From Bacteroidia bacterium (GTDB lineage Bacteria; Bacteroidota; Bacteroidia; UKL13-3): a stretch of DNA of 64,000 bases. Of this stretch, positions 1-7,981 are shown piece after piece (position 1 is the stretch's first letter; every line of letters begins with the position of its first letter). The position numbers were made by a program, and so were the translations under genes. The DNA lies in the NCBI GenBank assembly GCA_025454875.1, contig JALONP010000002.1, positions 122,206 to 186,205 on the forward strand, written 5' to 3'. The notes beneath the pieces are model-generated. The model searched no databases. It was given only the letters and a program-made list of their open reading frames with translations, and was not told the origin of the DNA.

Positions 1-1
1 T

Positions 2-991
2 ATTCATATTGCATTCTTAGATTGGAATAAGATCTATTTTGAAATACAGAAGTTCAAAAATGAACGCAGTTGGTATAATGTAAACCTTTCAATTGAAGCA
101 TTAAAAGATATTCTTCAAAGTTCGGAATGGTACACCTTACTAATTCCTTCAAGCGAACTTGAATTAACTGATTACAGTAAAGTAAAGCTATGGCATGAAT
201 TGGCTCTTACACTTTTGAAATCATTTGTAGAAAGACTTTACAACTATCAGAAAAACAAGTTTTACAGCGACAAAATAGAAGTTGCTTTTATTGATAGCAC
301 ACATCCAAATTTTGAAGCCGAATACAACTTTCTCGTTAAAAAGACAGAGGACAGGCTAATCGGAAAGATTAAAGAATTAAAGGAAGTAGTTCGCAAAAAA
401 GAATTTCAGGAAAACTTTAAAATCGACAACGACTTTGAGGCTTTGTATGCCAATCTTCATCTTTATCAGCCTTTAATTTATATTGACAAAGGCAGATATG
501 AAGAAGTAATAAAAATACAACCAGTTCCTTTGAATAAAGGCGAAAGAGATTTAGTTGAAGACCTAAAACAATATTTTGACACCAATACAGAGTTTTTTAA
601 AGACAAACAACTTTACTTGCTGAGAAATATGAGTAAAAAAGGTATTGGCTTTTTTGAGGCAAACAACTTTTTCCCTGACTTTATCCTTTGGCTTGTCATA
701 GGCAACAAGCAATACGTTTCATTTATTGATCCAAAAGGGCTTAGACAAATTCAAGGTTTGACAGACCCTAAAATTCAATTACATAAAACTATCAAGACAA
801 GTATTCAACAAAAATTGAATGACCCGGACATTGAACTAAATTCATTCATTATTTCTAATACACCATACAACCAATTGACACATTGGAAAGGACAAGAAAG
901 CATTGAGGACTTTAATTCAAATCATGTATTGTTTCAAAGGGAACAAAGACAAAGTTACATTCAGAAAATTATAAATAAACAAGTGAAATAA
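2..991 (+). CDS. C-terminal part of a PD-(D/E)XK helicase-nuclease (type III restriction Res-like), truncated by window
   Basis: The reading frame is open from base 2, so the real start lies outside the window; a TTG at 200 is only an internal codon. The visible part looks like the C-terminal nuclease region of type III restriction Res subunits and related DEAD/DEAH helicases. A PD pair is encoded at 674-679 (context FFPDFILW) and a DPK triplet at 728-736 (context FIDPKG), which together form a PD-(D/E)XK core. The helicase motifs would lie upstream. The role would be DNA cleavage in restriction or another anti-phage system. The next gene, on the same strand, encodes a HEPN-motif protein. The family call is inferred from this short region; the presence of a helicase part is not seen directly. 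Confidence 0.6.
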   Translation: MHIAFLDWNKIYFEIQKFKNERSWYNVNLSIEALKDILQSSEWYTLLIPSSELELTDYSKVKLWHELALTLLKSFVERLYNYQKNKFYSDKIEVAFIDSTHPNFEAEYNFLVKKTEDRLIGKIKELKEVVRKKEFQENFKIDNDFEALYANLHLYQPLIYIDKGRYEEVIKIQPVPLNKGERDLVEDLKQYFDTNTEFFKDKQLYLLRNMSKKGIGFFEANNFFPDFILWLVIGNKQYVSFIDPKGLRQIQGLTDPKIQLHKTIKTSIQQKLNDPDIELNSFIISNTPYNQLTHWKGQESIEDFNSNHVLFQREQRQSYIQKIINKQVK

Positions 992-1076
992 TCCCCGCAC
1001 ACTTTTTACACTCCTTGTAATATTATGCTAATACTATGTAGTAACTAATCTCCATGAATCTAATGCCAGTTTAATA

Positions 1077-2027
1077 ATGAAATACTGTACTCCAGACGAA
1101 AGGTGGGAAATTTTTGGTGCTAGCTGTTTCGAAATGTACCTTGAGAAGTATGTTATCATTTCTAAATTCCATTTAATGGTTCCAAAAGATATCCTTGAAG
1201 GATATAAAACAGCCGAATATATGATGTGCTTTGCCTACTACCATTATCCTATTTATGATGAAGCCTTATCTAAAGTTTTAAAGTTGATTGAATTAGCAGT
1301 CAAACTAAGATGCAAGGATTTTGGAATAAGTACCAAAGGCGATGTTAAACTTAACAAGTTAATAAATGAACTTAGTAAACGAATTCCTTCTGTTAAAGTT
1401 AATATGAGGCTTCATGCAGCAAGACGAATCAGGAATTACTTGATGCACCCCTCACAAAATAATTATGCCGGGGGTATTTTACGAGCAAGTATGGTGGCTC
1501 TTGCAAACCTAATTAACGAAATTTTTCTACCCCCAAATTTCTTCATTGATACAAAAAAGGAAGTTGAACGGATTAAAGATCTATTAATCCCTTTTGATAA
1601 TGGAACTTATGTCTTAGAACGGGACAACAAAAGATTTTTGATATATAAGGTAAAGTGTTTTGAAGCAATCCCACATAATAATGTTTGGAACTACTTTTTA
1701 GTTTGCTATCCAGTGTTGAAAGATGTCTATCAAGAAATCGTAGAACATAAAATAAGTGGAGTTATTAAATTAGTAGTCAAAGACATTAATATAGAAAATA
1801 ATATAATAACTGCAATTAATAAAGACGATGAACAATTTATACGAATTAGCATTAATAACAATCCAACCAATGTAACCTCTCTAGAGAATTATTCTCATCA
1901 ACTATCAAAGTATAGTGCCGATACATTGATGTTATACGAAACAATAATTCAAGACTTAATTGACAGAGAAATTTCAGAGTTTAATTACAACAACTATAAA
2001 TCAATTGATTACACAAACTTACTTTAA
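1077..2027 (+). CDS. HEPN-motif protein of unknown function
   Basis: 316 residues. I do not recognise a named family. The N-terminal 150 residues are predicted helical and contain RNYLMH at residues 119-124, an exact RNxxxH motif as found in the active site of HEPN ribonucleases and toxins. The C-terminal half (about 160-316) has the look of a mixed alpha/beta region with no motif I can name. It follows the helicase-nuclease by 85 bp on the same strand, so the two may form one defence unit with the HEPN protein as an RNA-cutting effector; that is inference. Its stop codon overlaps the stop of the convergent GIY-YIG gene. HEPN motifs also occur by chance in helical proteins, so the call needs a profile search. 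Confidence 0.6.
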   Translation: MKYCTPDERWEIFGASCFEMYLEKYVIISKFHLMVPKDILEGYKTAEYMMCFAYYHYPIYDEALSKVLKLIELAVKLRCKDFGISTKGDVKLNKLINELSKRIPSVKVNMRLHAARRIRNYLMHPSQNNYAGGILRASMVALANLINEIFLPPNFFIDTKKEVERIKDLLIPFDNGTYVLERDNKRFLIYKVKCFEAIPHNNVWNYFLVCYPVLKDVYQEIVEHKISGVIKLVVKDINIENNIITAINKDDEQFIRISINNNPTNVTSLENYSHQLSKYSADTLMLYETIIQDLIDREISEFNYNNYKSIDYTNLL

Positions 2028-2305
2028 CTCCGATCTAGACCTTCTGTAGGAAGTTCAGGGTATTTTTTTAAGTTTTCAATAAACACCTTCGATTTCATCT
2101 GTTTGATATGCTTCTCAATAGTATACGCTTGGGTTGAATGAAGGTTAGAAATAACAAGATACAATTCCCATGGACTCCCTCTTGCAGTAAATGAGTCTTT
2201 GTTAACAATAGAATTGTGTTCAAGCAATCTCTGTTCAACATCATCCGTTGAACCAATACAAAATTTATTGATTTTAGCGGAATATAAAATGTAAACACAA
2301 AACAT
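2024..2305 (-). CDS. GIY-YIG nuclease domain protein (UvrC-type, YhbQ/UPF0213-like)
   Basis: 93 residues from the ATG at 2305. An upstream ATG at 2323 lies inside the terminator hairpin of the tRNA gene, so the later start is chosen. The protein begins FCVYILYS and continues KFCIGSTDD...QRLLEHN, the two halves of the GIY-YIG core; the catalytic Arg is in QRLLEHN (R26) and a Glu follows in TIEKHIK. The second motif reads CIG instead of the usual YIG. Such small stand-alone GIY-YIG proteins are common in Bacteroidota, often in several copies, and their function is unknown. Stop codons of this gene and the HEPN-motif gene interlock in TTTAA. Confidence 0.8.
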   Translation of the reverse strand: MFCVYILYSAKINKFCIGSTDDVEQRLLEHNSIVNKDSFTARGSPWELYLVISNLHSTQAYTIEKHIKQMKSKVFIENLKKYPELPTEGLDRS

Positions 2306-2309
2306 ATAA

Positions 2310-2340
2310 AATAAAAAAGCCACTCGGACTGAGTGGCTTT
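2310..2340 (-). terminator. Rho-independent terminator of tRNA-Asn
   Basis: Ten-base inverted repeat (2316-2325 with 2331-2340, loop 5) followed on the minus strand by a T-run. It starts at the encoded CCA end of the tRNA. Confidence 0.8.
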
Positions 2341-2342
2341 GG

Positions 2343-2416
2343 CTCCCTGACCTGGGCTCGAACCAGGGACCTAGTGATTAACAGTCACTCGCTCTAACCA
2401 GCTGAGCTATCAAGGA
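2343..2416 (-). tRNA. tRNA-Asn(GTT)
   Basis: The reverse strand folds as a 74-nt cloverleaf: acceptor TCCTTGA pairing with TCAGGGA, D arm AGCTCAGCTGGTTAGAGC, anticodon loop CTGTTAA with GTT, T loop GGTTCGAGCC. Discriminator G is followed by an encoded CCA (2342-2340). A broken partial copy lies just upstream (2451-2497). Confidence 0.95.
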
Positions 2417-2450
2417 ATTTGTTCCGAATTTACTTTAGTCGAAGTTTGTT

Positions 2451-2497
2451 GTCACTCGCTCTAACCTCCCGATAGCTATCGGGAGAGCTATCAAGGA
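2451..2497 (-). repeat. Partial tRNA-Asn copy interrupted by a 20-bp perfect palindrome
   Basis: Bases 2451-2466 repeat 2385-2400 of the tRNA gene, and 2484-2496 repeat 2404-2416. The D-loop section is replaced by a perfect 20-bp palindrome at 2466-2485 (centre GATAGCTATC flanked by CTCCC and GGGAG). The copy covers only the 5' part of the tRNA up to the anticodon stem, so it cannot encode a working tRNA. Confidence 0.85.
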
Positions 2498-2590
2498 TTT
2501 TGCTATCGTTTTTGTAAAACGGGATGCAATGATAGGATATGAAAATTAAATACGCAATATTTGCCCCGAAAAAATTAAAAAAAAATCAGC

Positions 2591-3514
2591 ATGAGTTTAT
2601 TAGTTGTTGGTAGTGTGGCGTTTGATGCCATTGAAACACCCTTTGGAAAAACAGACAAAATTGTAGGTGGAGCAGCCTCTTATATTGCCTTAGCTACTTC
2701 GTATTTTACCCCTAAAACAAAATTGGTTGCCGTAGTAGGTGACGACTTTCCAACAGACTTTATCAATACCCTAAACCAACGCGGTGTAAACACCGAAGGT
2801 CTTCAAATTAAAAAAGGACAAAAGTCGTTTTTCTGGAGCGGTAAATACCATACCGATATGAACTCACGCGATACGCTGGTAACCGAACTGAATGTATTGG
2901 GCGATTTTGACCCTGTTGTTCCAGAGTCGTATCAAGATTGTGAATACCTAATGCTTGGTAACCTCACACCAGCCGTGCAACAAACCGTTATTAACCGTTT
3001 GCGCAAGCGTCCTAAACTAATTGTTATGGATACAATGAATTTTTGGATGGAAGTAGCCATGGACGATTTACGCAAAACCATTTCGATGGTGGATGTGCTA
3101 ACAATCAATGACGAAGAAGCGCGTCAATTATCTGGCGAATATTCACTTGTGAAAGCAGCTGCTAAAATCCAAGCAATGGGGCCTTCCTTTTTAATTATCA
3201 AAAAAGGAGAAAACGGAGCATTATTATTCCATGGCAAAGAGGTGTTTTTTGCCCCTGCCCTTCCGCTCGAAGAAGTATTTGACCCAACTGGTGCAGGCGA
3301 TACTTTTGCGGGTGGATTTATTGGCTATTTGGCTAAAACGGATGATACCTCGTTCGAAAACATGAAAAATGCAATTATATATGGATCGGCAATGGCCTCA
3401 TTTTGTGTAGAGAAATTTGGCACAGAGCGTATCATGAACCTTCAAGAAGATGAATTGCTAGCACGAATCAACCAATTCAGAAACTTGGTAAGGTTTAATA
3501 TGGCCTCACTTTAA
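2591..3514 (+). CDS. PfkB-family sugar/nucleoside kinase
   Basis: 307 residues, normal length for ribokinase/adenosine kinase-type enzymes that phosphorylate sugars or nucleosides with ATP. The N-terminus (LLVVGSVAFDAIETPFG, then GGAASYIA) matches the substrate-binding start of the fold. The C-terminal PfkB signature DPTGAGDTFAGGF is present, with the catalytic base Asp at residue 237. The substrate cannot be read from sequence; this subgroup (Bacteroidota 'sugar kinase' with GGAASY) has no assigned substrate that I know of. It is separated by 59 bp from gdhA, which has its own promoter. Confidence 0.85.
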   Translation: MSLLVVGSVAFDAIETPFGKTDKIVGGAASYIALATSYFTPKTKLVAVVGDDFPTDFINTLNQRGVNTEGLQIKKGQKSFFWSGKYHTDMNSRDTLVTELNVLGDFDPVVPESYQDCEYLMLGNLTPAVQQTVINRLRKRPKLIVMDTMNFWMEVAMDDLRKTISMVDVLTINDEEARQLSGEYSLVKAAAKIQAMGPSFLIIKKGENGALLFHGKEVFFAPALPLEEVFDPTGAGDTFAGGFIGYLAKTDDTSFENMKNAIIYGSAMASFCVEKFGTERIMNLQEDELLARINQFRNLVRFNMASL

Positions 3515-3517
3515 CGA

Positions 3518-3548
3518 TTTGTTTAAAAAGCCCCATTTGTTACATTTG
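3518..3548 (+). promoter_or_regulatory. Bacteroidota-type promoter of the glutamate dehydrogenase gene
   Basis: TTTG at 3518-3521, 19-bp spacer, TACATTTG at 3541-3548: an exact match to the -33 TTTG and -7 TAnnTTTG consensus. It overlaps the end of the kinase gene's 3' flank and leaves a short leader before the ATG at 3574. Confidence 0.75.
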
Positions 3549-3573
3549 TCCCACATTCAATTAAGAAATTATC

Positions 3574-4845
3574 ATGTCACAACAAACTGCAACACACAGC
3601 AACGACAATCCATTTGAATCCATGATGTCTCGTTTTGATGAGGCCGCACGTATTATTGGTTTAGATGAAGGCTCATACAATGTATTAAAATCACCACAAA
3701 AAGCGGTTATTGTATCAATACCCGTTACCATGGATAATGGTACCGTTCAGGTATTTGAAGGTTTCCGTGTGGTACACAATGCGAACTTAGGCCCGTCAAA
3801 AGGTGGAATCAGGTACAGCATGGATGTGAATTTAGATGAAGTAAAAGCCTTGGCTGCATGGATGACCTGGAAGTGCGCTGTAGTTGGTATTCCATATGGT
3901 GGTGGTAAAGGTGGTATCAAATGCGATCCACGTAAATTAAGCAAAGGCGAATTGGAGCGTTTAACCAGAGCTTACACCGATTTAATGGTGGATGTTTTTG
4001 GCCCTGATAAGGATATTCCCGCCCCTGATATGGGAACTGGCCAACAAGAAATGGCTTGGATAATGGATGAATACTCAAAATTAGTTGGTTATTCGTCTCC
4101 TGCAGTTGTAACAGGTAAACCGTTGGTATTAGGCGGTTCATTAGGACGTGTAGAGGCTACTGGCCGTGGAGTAATGGTTTCAACGCGTTCTGCTTTGTCA
4201 AAATTAGGCATTAGCCCTATTGGTTGCACTTGCGCAGTTCAAGGTTTTGGAAATGTAGGTTCTATTTCAGCTAAATTGCTACAAATGCAAGGCATGAAAG
4301 TGCTTGCCATTAGTGATGTAACTGGCGGATACTATGATGCCAATGGAATAGATGTAGAGGCTGCAATTAAATACCGCGACCAAAACAACGGAACCTTGGA
4401 AGGATTTAAAGCCCAAAAAATTACCAACGAAGAATTACTCGAGTTAGATGTTACTGTTTTGGTTCCTGCTGCTATGGAAAACCAAATTACTGCTGACAAC
4501 GCTGATAAAATTAAAGCTAAGCTGATTGTTGAAGGTGCAAACGGACCAACCGTAGCAGCCGCAGATACCATACTTAACAAAAAAGGTGTAATGGTGGTTC
4601 CCGATATTTTAGCCAACGCTGGTGGTGTTACCGTATCTTATTTTGAGTGGGTACAAAACCGTTTAGGCTATTTCTGGACCGAAGAGCGTGTATACCGCAG
4701 AGCAGACCGTGTAATGAAAACTGCATTTGAAGCGGTGTATGCTGCCTCACAAAAATACAATGTAAGCTTGCGTATCGCTGCTTACATCGTATCAATAGCT
4801 AAAGTGGCCGAAGTAGAAAAACTGCGCGGCAAGTTTGGTTTGTAA
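3574..4845 (+). CDS. gdhA: Glu/Leu/Phe/Val dehydrogenase, probably glutamate dehydrogenase
   Basis: 423 residues, the length of the short hexameric NAD(P)-GDH class. The enzyme interconverts glutamate and 2-oxoglutarate plus ammonia. Visible are the substrate-binding segment (GPSKGGIRYS), the glycine-rich motif GGGKGGIKCDP with Lys112 and Lys116, DIPAPDMGT, and the Rossmann motif GFGNVGS in the second half. It has its own promoter and is followed by a hairpin terminator, so it is likely monocistronic. Leucine or valine dehydrogenase is less likely because those are about 350-370 residues. Confidence 0.9.
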   Translation: MSQQTATHSNDNPFESMMSRFDEAARIIGLDEGSYNVLKSPQKAVIVSIPVTMDNGTVQVFEGFRVVHNANLGPSKGGIRYSMDVNLDEVKALAAWMTWKCAVVGIPYGGGKGGIKCDPRKLSKGELERLTRAYTDLMVDVFGPDKDIPAPDMGTGQQEMAWIMDEYSKLVGYSSPAVVTGKPLVLGGSLGRVEATGRGVMVSTRSALSKLGISPIGCTCAVQGFGNVGSISAKLLQMQGMKVLAISDVTGGYYDANGIDVEAAIKYRDQNNGTLEGFKAQKITNEELLELDVTVLVPAAMENQITADNADKIKAKLIVEGANGPTVAAADTILNKKGVMVVPDILANAGGVTVSYFEWVQNRLGYFWTEERVYRRADRVMKTAFEAVYAASQKYNVSLRIAAYIVSIAKVAEVEKLRGKFGL

Positions 4846-4862
4846 TTGTTATTGTTTCAATC

Positions 4863-4911
4863 GCCACAGGTATACCAATTTTGTTGCGTATTCCTGTGGC
4901 ATATTTTTTTA
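4863..4911 (+). terminator. Terminator after glutamate dehydrogenase gene
   Basis: GCCACAGG (4863-4870) pairs with CCTGTGGC (4893-4900), with extra pairing inside the loop, and is followed by a run of T. The next start codon is only 5 bases further. Confidence 0.7.
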
Positions 4912-4915
4912 GCAT

Positions 4916-5569
4916 ATGTTACATAGAGAAGGACGAGCAACCATTTTGCTCACACTCGTTTTTTTATTTTTACTCAATGGCCTTATTGGGTACTTTTTCC
5001 CTGCCCTTATTTGGTTGCAAAATGGTTTTATCCTGCTTTCAATCGTATTTCTCATCATCATCCTTCAATTCTTTCGCAATCCGAGCATTACACCAACATT
5101 AGGAGACAATCTGGTTGTTTCACCTGCCGATGGTAAAGTAGTGGTGATTGAAGAAGTAATGGAAACCGAATATTTTAATGAAAAAAGAATCCAAGTTTCC
5201 GTTTTTATGTCGCCCTTTAATGTGCACGTAAACCGAAATCCTGTTGCGGGTATTGTGCGTTATTTTAAATACCATCCTGGTAAATATTTAGTGGCATGGC
5301 ATCCTAAATCAAGTACTGAAAACGAACGCACCACTACTGTAATTGAAAACCCAAATAAGGTACAGATTCTCTTTCGCCAAATTGCTGGAGCTCTTGCCAA
5401 ACGAATTGTTTGGTATGTTTCGGAAGGGCAACCCGTAAAACAAGCGGGCGAAATGGGGTTTATTAAATTTGGCTCTAGGGTTGATATTTTTTTACCCCTA
5501 AACGCAAAAATAAATGTGAACTTAAACGAAGTGGTAAAAGGTGGCCGAACTGTAATTGCAGAAGTTTAG
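4916..5569 (+). CDS. psd: Phosphatidylserine decarboxylase, short (archaeal-type/PSD-A) form
   Basis: 217 residues. It makes phosphatidylethanolamine from phosphatidylserine at the inner membrane. Two hydrophobic helices lie at about 9-30 and 34-51. The conserved SPADG (69-73) and MSPFNVHVNR (98-107) are present, and the self-cleavage site that creates the pyruvoyl group is Gly186-Ser187 in KFGSRVD. This short form lacks the long N-terminal region of the E. coli enzyme, as is normal in Bacteroidota. A possible phosphatidylserine synthase partner is not in the window. Confidence 0.93.
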   Translation: MLHREGRATILLTLVFLFLLNGLIGYFFPALIWLQNGFILLSIVFLIIILQFFRNPSITPTLGDNLVVSPADGKVVVIEEVMETEYFNEKRIQVSVFMSPFNVHVNRNPVAGIVRYFKYHPGKYLVAWHPKSSTENERTTTVIENPNKVQILFRQIAGALAKRIVWYVSEGQPVKQAGEMGFIKFGSRVDIFLPLNAKINVNLNEVVKGGRTVIAEV

Positions 5570-5621
5570 TATTATTTTAAGAACAAGTTCTGTATATTCG
5601 AAATATCAATTGATAAGTATT

Positions 5622-5903
5622 ATGAAAAAAGCAATTATTTTAGGTTCATTTATAGCATTGGGTATGGTTGCCTTTGCACAATCACCAAGCAAACCAACTC
5701 CAGCTGCTAAAACTCCCGCTCCAGCGCAACAAGCAGCTGTATTGCAAACTACGCAAGCAGTTACTGAAGATGTAGCTACAGAAACGGCTGAGGCTAAAAA
5801 AGAAAAAAAAGAATGCAGTACCGATGAGAAAAAAGCCTGCGGAACCAAAACCGCTGGCAAAAAATCATGCTGCAGCCAAAAGTCTGAAGCTAAAAAAGAC
5901 TAA
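5622..5903 (+). CDS. Small secreted Ala/Lys/Cys-containing protein, unknown function
   Basis: 93 residues from the ATG at 5622; the open frame extends upstream into psd, but the later ATG begins a clean signal peptide (MKKAIILGSFIALGMVAFAQ). The mature chain is low-complexity: Ala/Pro/Thr-rich, then Lys/Glu-rich, ending with four cysteines in CSTDEKKACG...KSCCSQ. No known domain is visible. The cysteine and lysine-rich tail could bind metal or form disulphides outside the cytoplasm; this is speculation. A strong terminator follows directly. Confidence 0.65.
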   Translation: MKKAIILGSFIALGMVAFAQSPSKPTPAAKTPAPAQQAAVLQTTQAVTEDVATETAEAKKEKKECSTDEKKACGTKTAGKKSCCSQKSEAKKD

Positions 5904-5922
5904 GTTTGGCTAATGTACTCCC

Positions 5923-5950
5923 CAAAAAGCTCCTAATGGAGCTTTTTTTA
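5923..5950 (+). terminator. Rho-independent terminator
   Basis: AAAAGCTCC-TAAT-GGAGCTTTT hairpin followed by T-run, just after the small secreted protein gene and before the convergent histidine kinase gene; can serve both strands. Confidence 0.8.
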
Positions 5951-5977
5951 TTTACAAAACTACTGCAAGTAAATTCC

Positions 5978-7981
5978 TTACACAGAATGGCGATGCACAG
6001 GTAGGGTTATAAAAAAAGATGTACCCTCGCCTTTACGACTTGTTACCGAAATGGTTCCTCCATTGCGTTCAATAAAATCTTTGCACAACAACAATCCTAA
6101 ACCTGTTCCCTTCTCGTTACCTGTTCCTTTTGTACTTGGGTGTAAATGTTGATCAAAGAGCGTTTTGAGAGCATTTTCTTGTATCCCTACCCCATTATCT
6201 TTTACTTCTATGGTAACCATATCCTGAGTCTCGTTTCCGAAAACCATAACGCTACCACCTTCGGGAGTAAATTTAATTGCATTCGAAACCAAGTTGCGTA
6301 AAATAAGGTGAATCATATCCGCATCTCCTAAAGCATATAAGTTTTCAGGTAAGGCGTTGTTTAATGAAATTGATTTTTGATGCGCTGTCCCGTTCAACAG
6401 TTGTATGGTATCAGATGCTACTCGGTGCATATTGAGCGGCTGTATATGAATGGTAACTCCCTTAATTTGTGCCGATGCCCAAACCAATAAGTTCTCAAGC
6501 AAGTCTATTGTATTCTCCACCGCACCCGAAATTTGCCTGCTCATTTCTGCATTGTTCTCCGGAACATAATTTGGATTTGACATCAAATCAAAATACAATT
6601 TCATTGTGGTAAGGCTGTTTCGCAAATCATGTGAGATGATTGAAAAAAAACGGTCTTTTACTTTGTTGAGTTGAGTTAAGTCCTCCTTTTGTTGCAAGAT
6701 GGAAGCATTCTTTTCCAATAATTCTGCTTGCTGTCTTTTCAAGCTTTTAGCAGTTCGGGCATACTGAAACAAAAAGAACAGCAGCAATACAATCAAACTC
6801 ATTAAGATGACGCCAAATACATTGTAGTTCTGTTGGCGCTCCCGCTCGCGTTTTAGTTCAACTTCTTGTAAGAGTTGCTCTTTGCGCAACAATTCTATTT
6901 GTTGTTGTTTTTTTTCTGATTCAAACACCAAGAGCTGGTCGTTTAAACCCTTAAGCATACTGTCATTGTAGAGTGAATCCTTTAATTCTTTGCTTAACAA
7001 CCCAAATGTAGAGGACTTGGCTTGCTCATTCGTAATGGCATATACCTGTGCCAAACCTTGATAGGCTTCTTCCAACTCAATTTTTTGTTCGGTTAACTTG
7101 GCTAAAACAATGGCTTTATTAAACGACTGAATAGATTCGTCATAAGCTTTCAATTTTTGATGCACTTTACCCAATGCATTGTAGGCAGAAACCAATAATG
7201 CTTTTGCTTGCATTTTATTGGCAAGCACCACTGCCTTATTGTAGTACTGCAGCGCTTCTGCATATTGCTTTCGTTGATAGGCAATATTGCCAAGTTGCAA
7301 CAATGTAGCTGCAACACCTGCTTTGTTATCAAGGTCGGTATAAAGTTTCAGTGATTTTAAAAAAGCTTCTTTGGCTTTGATTAAGTTTTGTTGCCGCAGG
7401 TAGGCATTTCCAATTTGATCGTAACCAACCAATACCCTGAATTTATCGCTCGAAGCCTCATACAGACGAATGGCTTTTAAGGTGTATTCTATTGATTTAG
7501 AAAAATTGTTTTGCCTACTGTAAATAGTTGCAAGTGCATTCCATGCAGCAATTTGACCTGGCTTGTCGTTTACTTGGTCAAAGTACCTCAAAGCCTCAAG
7601 GTACAATGTGGTAGCTTGAGATAATTTGCCTTGAGCAAAAAACGCAGTTGCTAAAGCCACCTCAATATCGGCAACTGCTTTAGCGTTCCCAATTCGTTGG
7701 TTTATCTCAAGCGCTTGTTGGTATCTCGATACGGCTGCCCCAAACTGTCCACCCCGGTAGTATATACTGGCCATTTGCTGATTTGAAAGCGCTTCGATTT
7801 TAGTATTTCCGGCCTCTCTGGCAACTTGCTCAGCTTGTTCAAAAAGTGAAAGTGACAATGCGCTGTTTTCATACCTTAATTGGTAGGCAGCTGCATACAA
7901 ACTATCTGCTTCTGTTTGTTGGGCAAATGCAGTAGTACGTAAAAACAATAAGCAAACTAAAATCCAATGAGGAACTTTCAC
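5978..7981 (-). CDS. TPR-containing membrane sensor histidine kinase
   Basis: 667 residues. A signal peptide (to about residue 20, ending AFAQ) is followed by about seven tetratricopeptide repeats (about 25-330) placed in the periplasm, a coiled coil rich in Gln/Glu/Lys (about 340-385), one membrane helix (about 387-405), a second short coiled coil, then HisKA with the phosphorylated His451 in ISHDLRNSL and a HATPase domain with the N box (RNLVSNAIKF), G1 (DNGVGIQ) and G2 (GTGLGLLL). The TPR sensor class is typical of Bacteroidota. It overlaps the response regulator gene by 4 bases (regulator first), so the two are co-translated and form a cognate pair. The signal is unknown. Confidence 0.92.
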   Translation of the reverse strand: MKVPHWILVCLLFLRTTAFAQQTEADSLYAAAYQLRYENSALSLSLFEQAEQVAREAGNTKIEALSNQQMASIYYRGGQFGAAVSRYQQALEINQRIGNAKAVADIEVALATAFFAQGKLSQATTLYLEALRYFDQVNDKPGQIAAWNALATIYSRQNNFSKSIEYTLKAIRLYEASSDKFRVLVGYDQIGNAYLRQQNLIKAKEAFLKSLKLYTDLDNKAGVAATLLQLGNIAYQRKQYAEALQYYNKAVVLANKMQAKALLVSAYNALGKVHQKLKAYDESIQSFNKAIVLAKLTEQKIELEEAYQGLAQVYAITNEQAKSSTFGLLSKELKDSLYNDSMLKGLNDQLLVFESEKKQQQIELLRKEQLLQEVELKRERERQQNYNVFGVILMSLIVLLLFFLFQYARTAKSLKRQQAELLEKNASILQQKEDLTQLNKVKDRFFSIISHDLRNSLTTMKLYFDLMSNPNYVPENNAEMSRQISGAVENTIDLLENLLVWASAQIKGVTIHIQPLNMHRVASDTIQLLNGTAHQKSISLNNALPENLYALGDADMIHLILRNLVSNAIKFTPEGGSVMVFGNETQDMVTIEVKDNGVGIQENALKTLFDQHLHPSTKGTGNEKGTGLGLLLCKDFIERNGGTISVTSRKGEGTSFFITLPVHRHSV

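Noticed and set aside
200..202. TTG at 200 as start of the first gene
   Set aside because: The frame is open to the window edge and the upstream part reads as normal protein, so the gene is simply cut by the window.
2595..2700. Riboswitch or leader RNA before the PfkB or gdhA genes
   Set aside because: The upstream spacers are short and show no conserved fold that I can recognise.
5556..5621. Longer N-terminus for the small secreted protein
   Set aside because: It overlaps psd and places the signal peptide internally.
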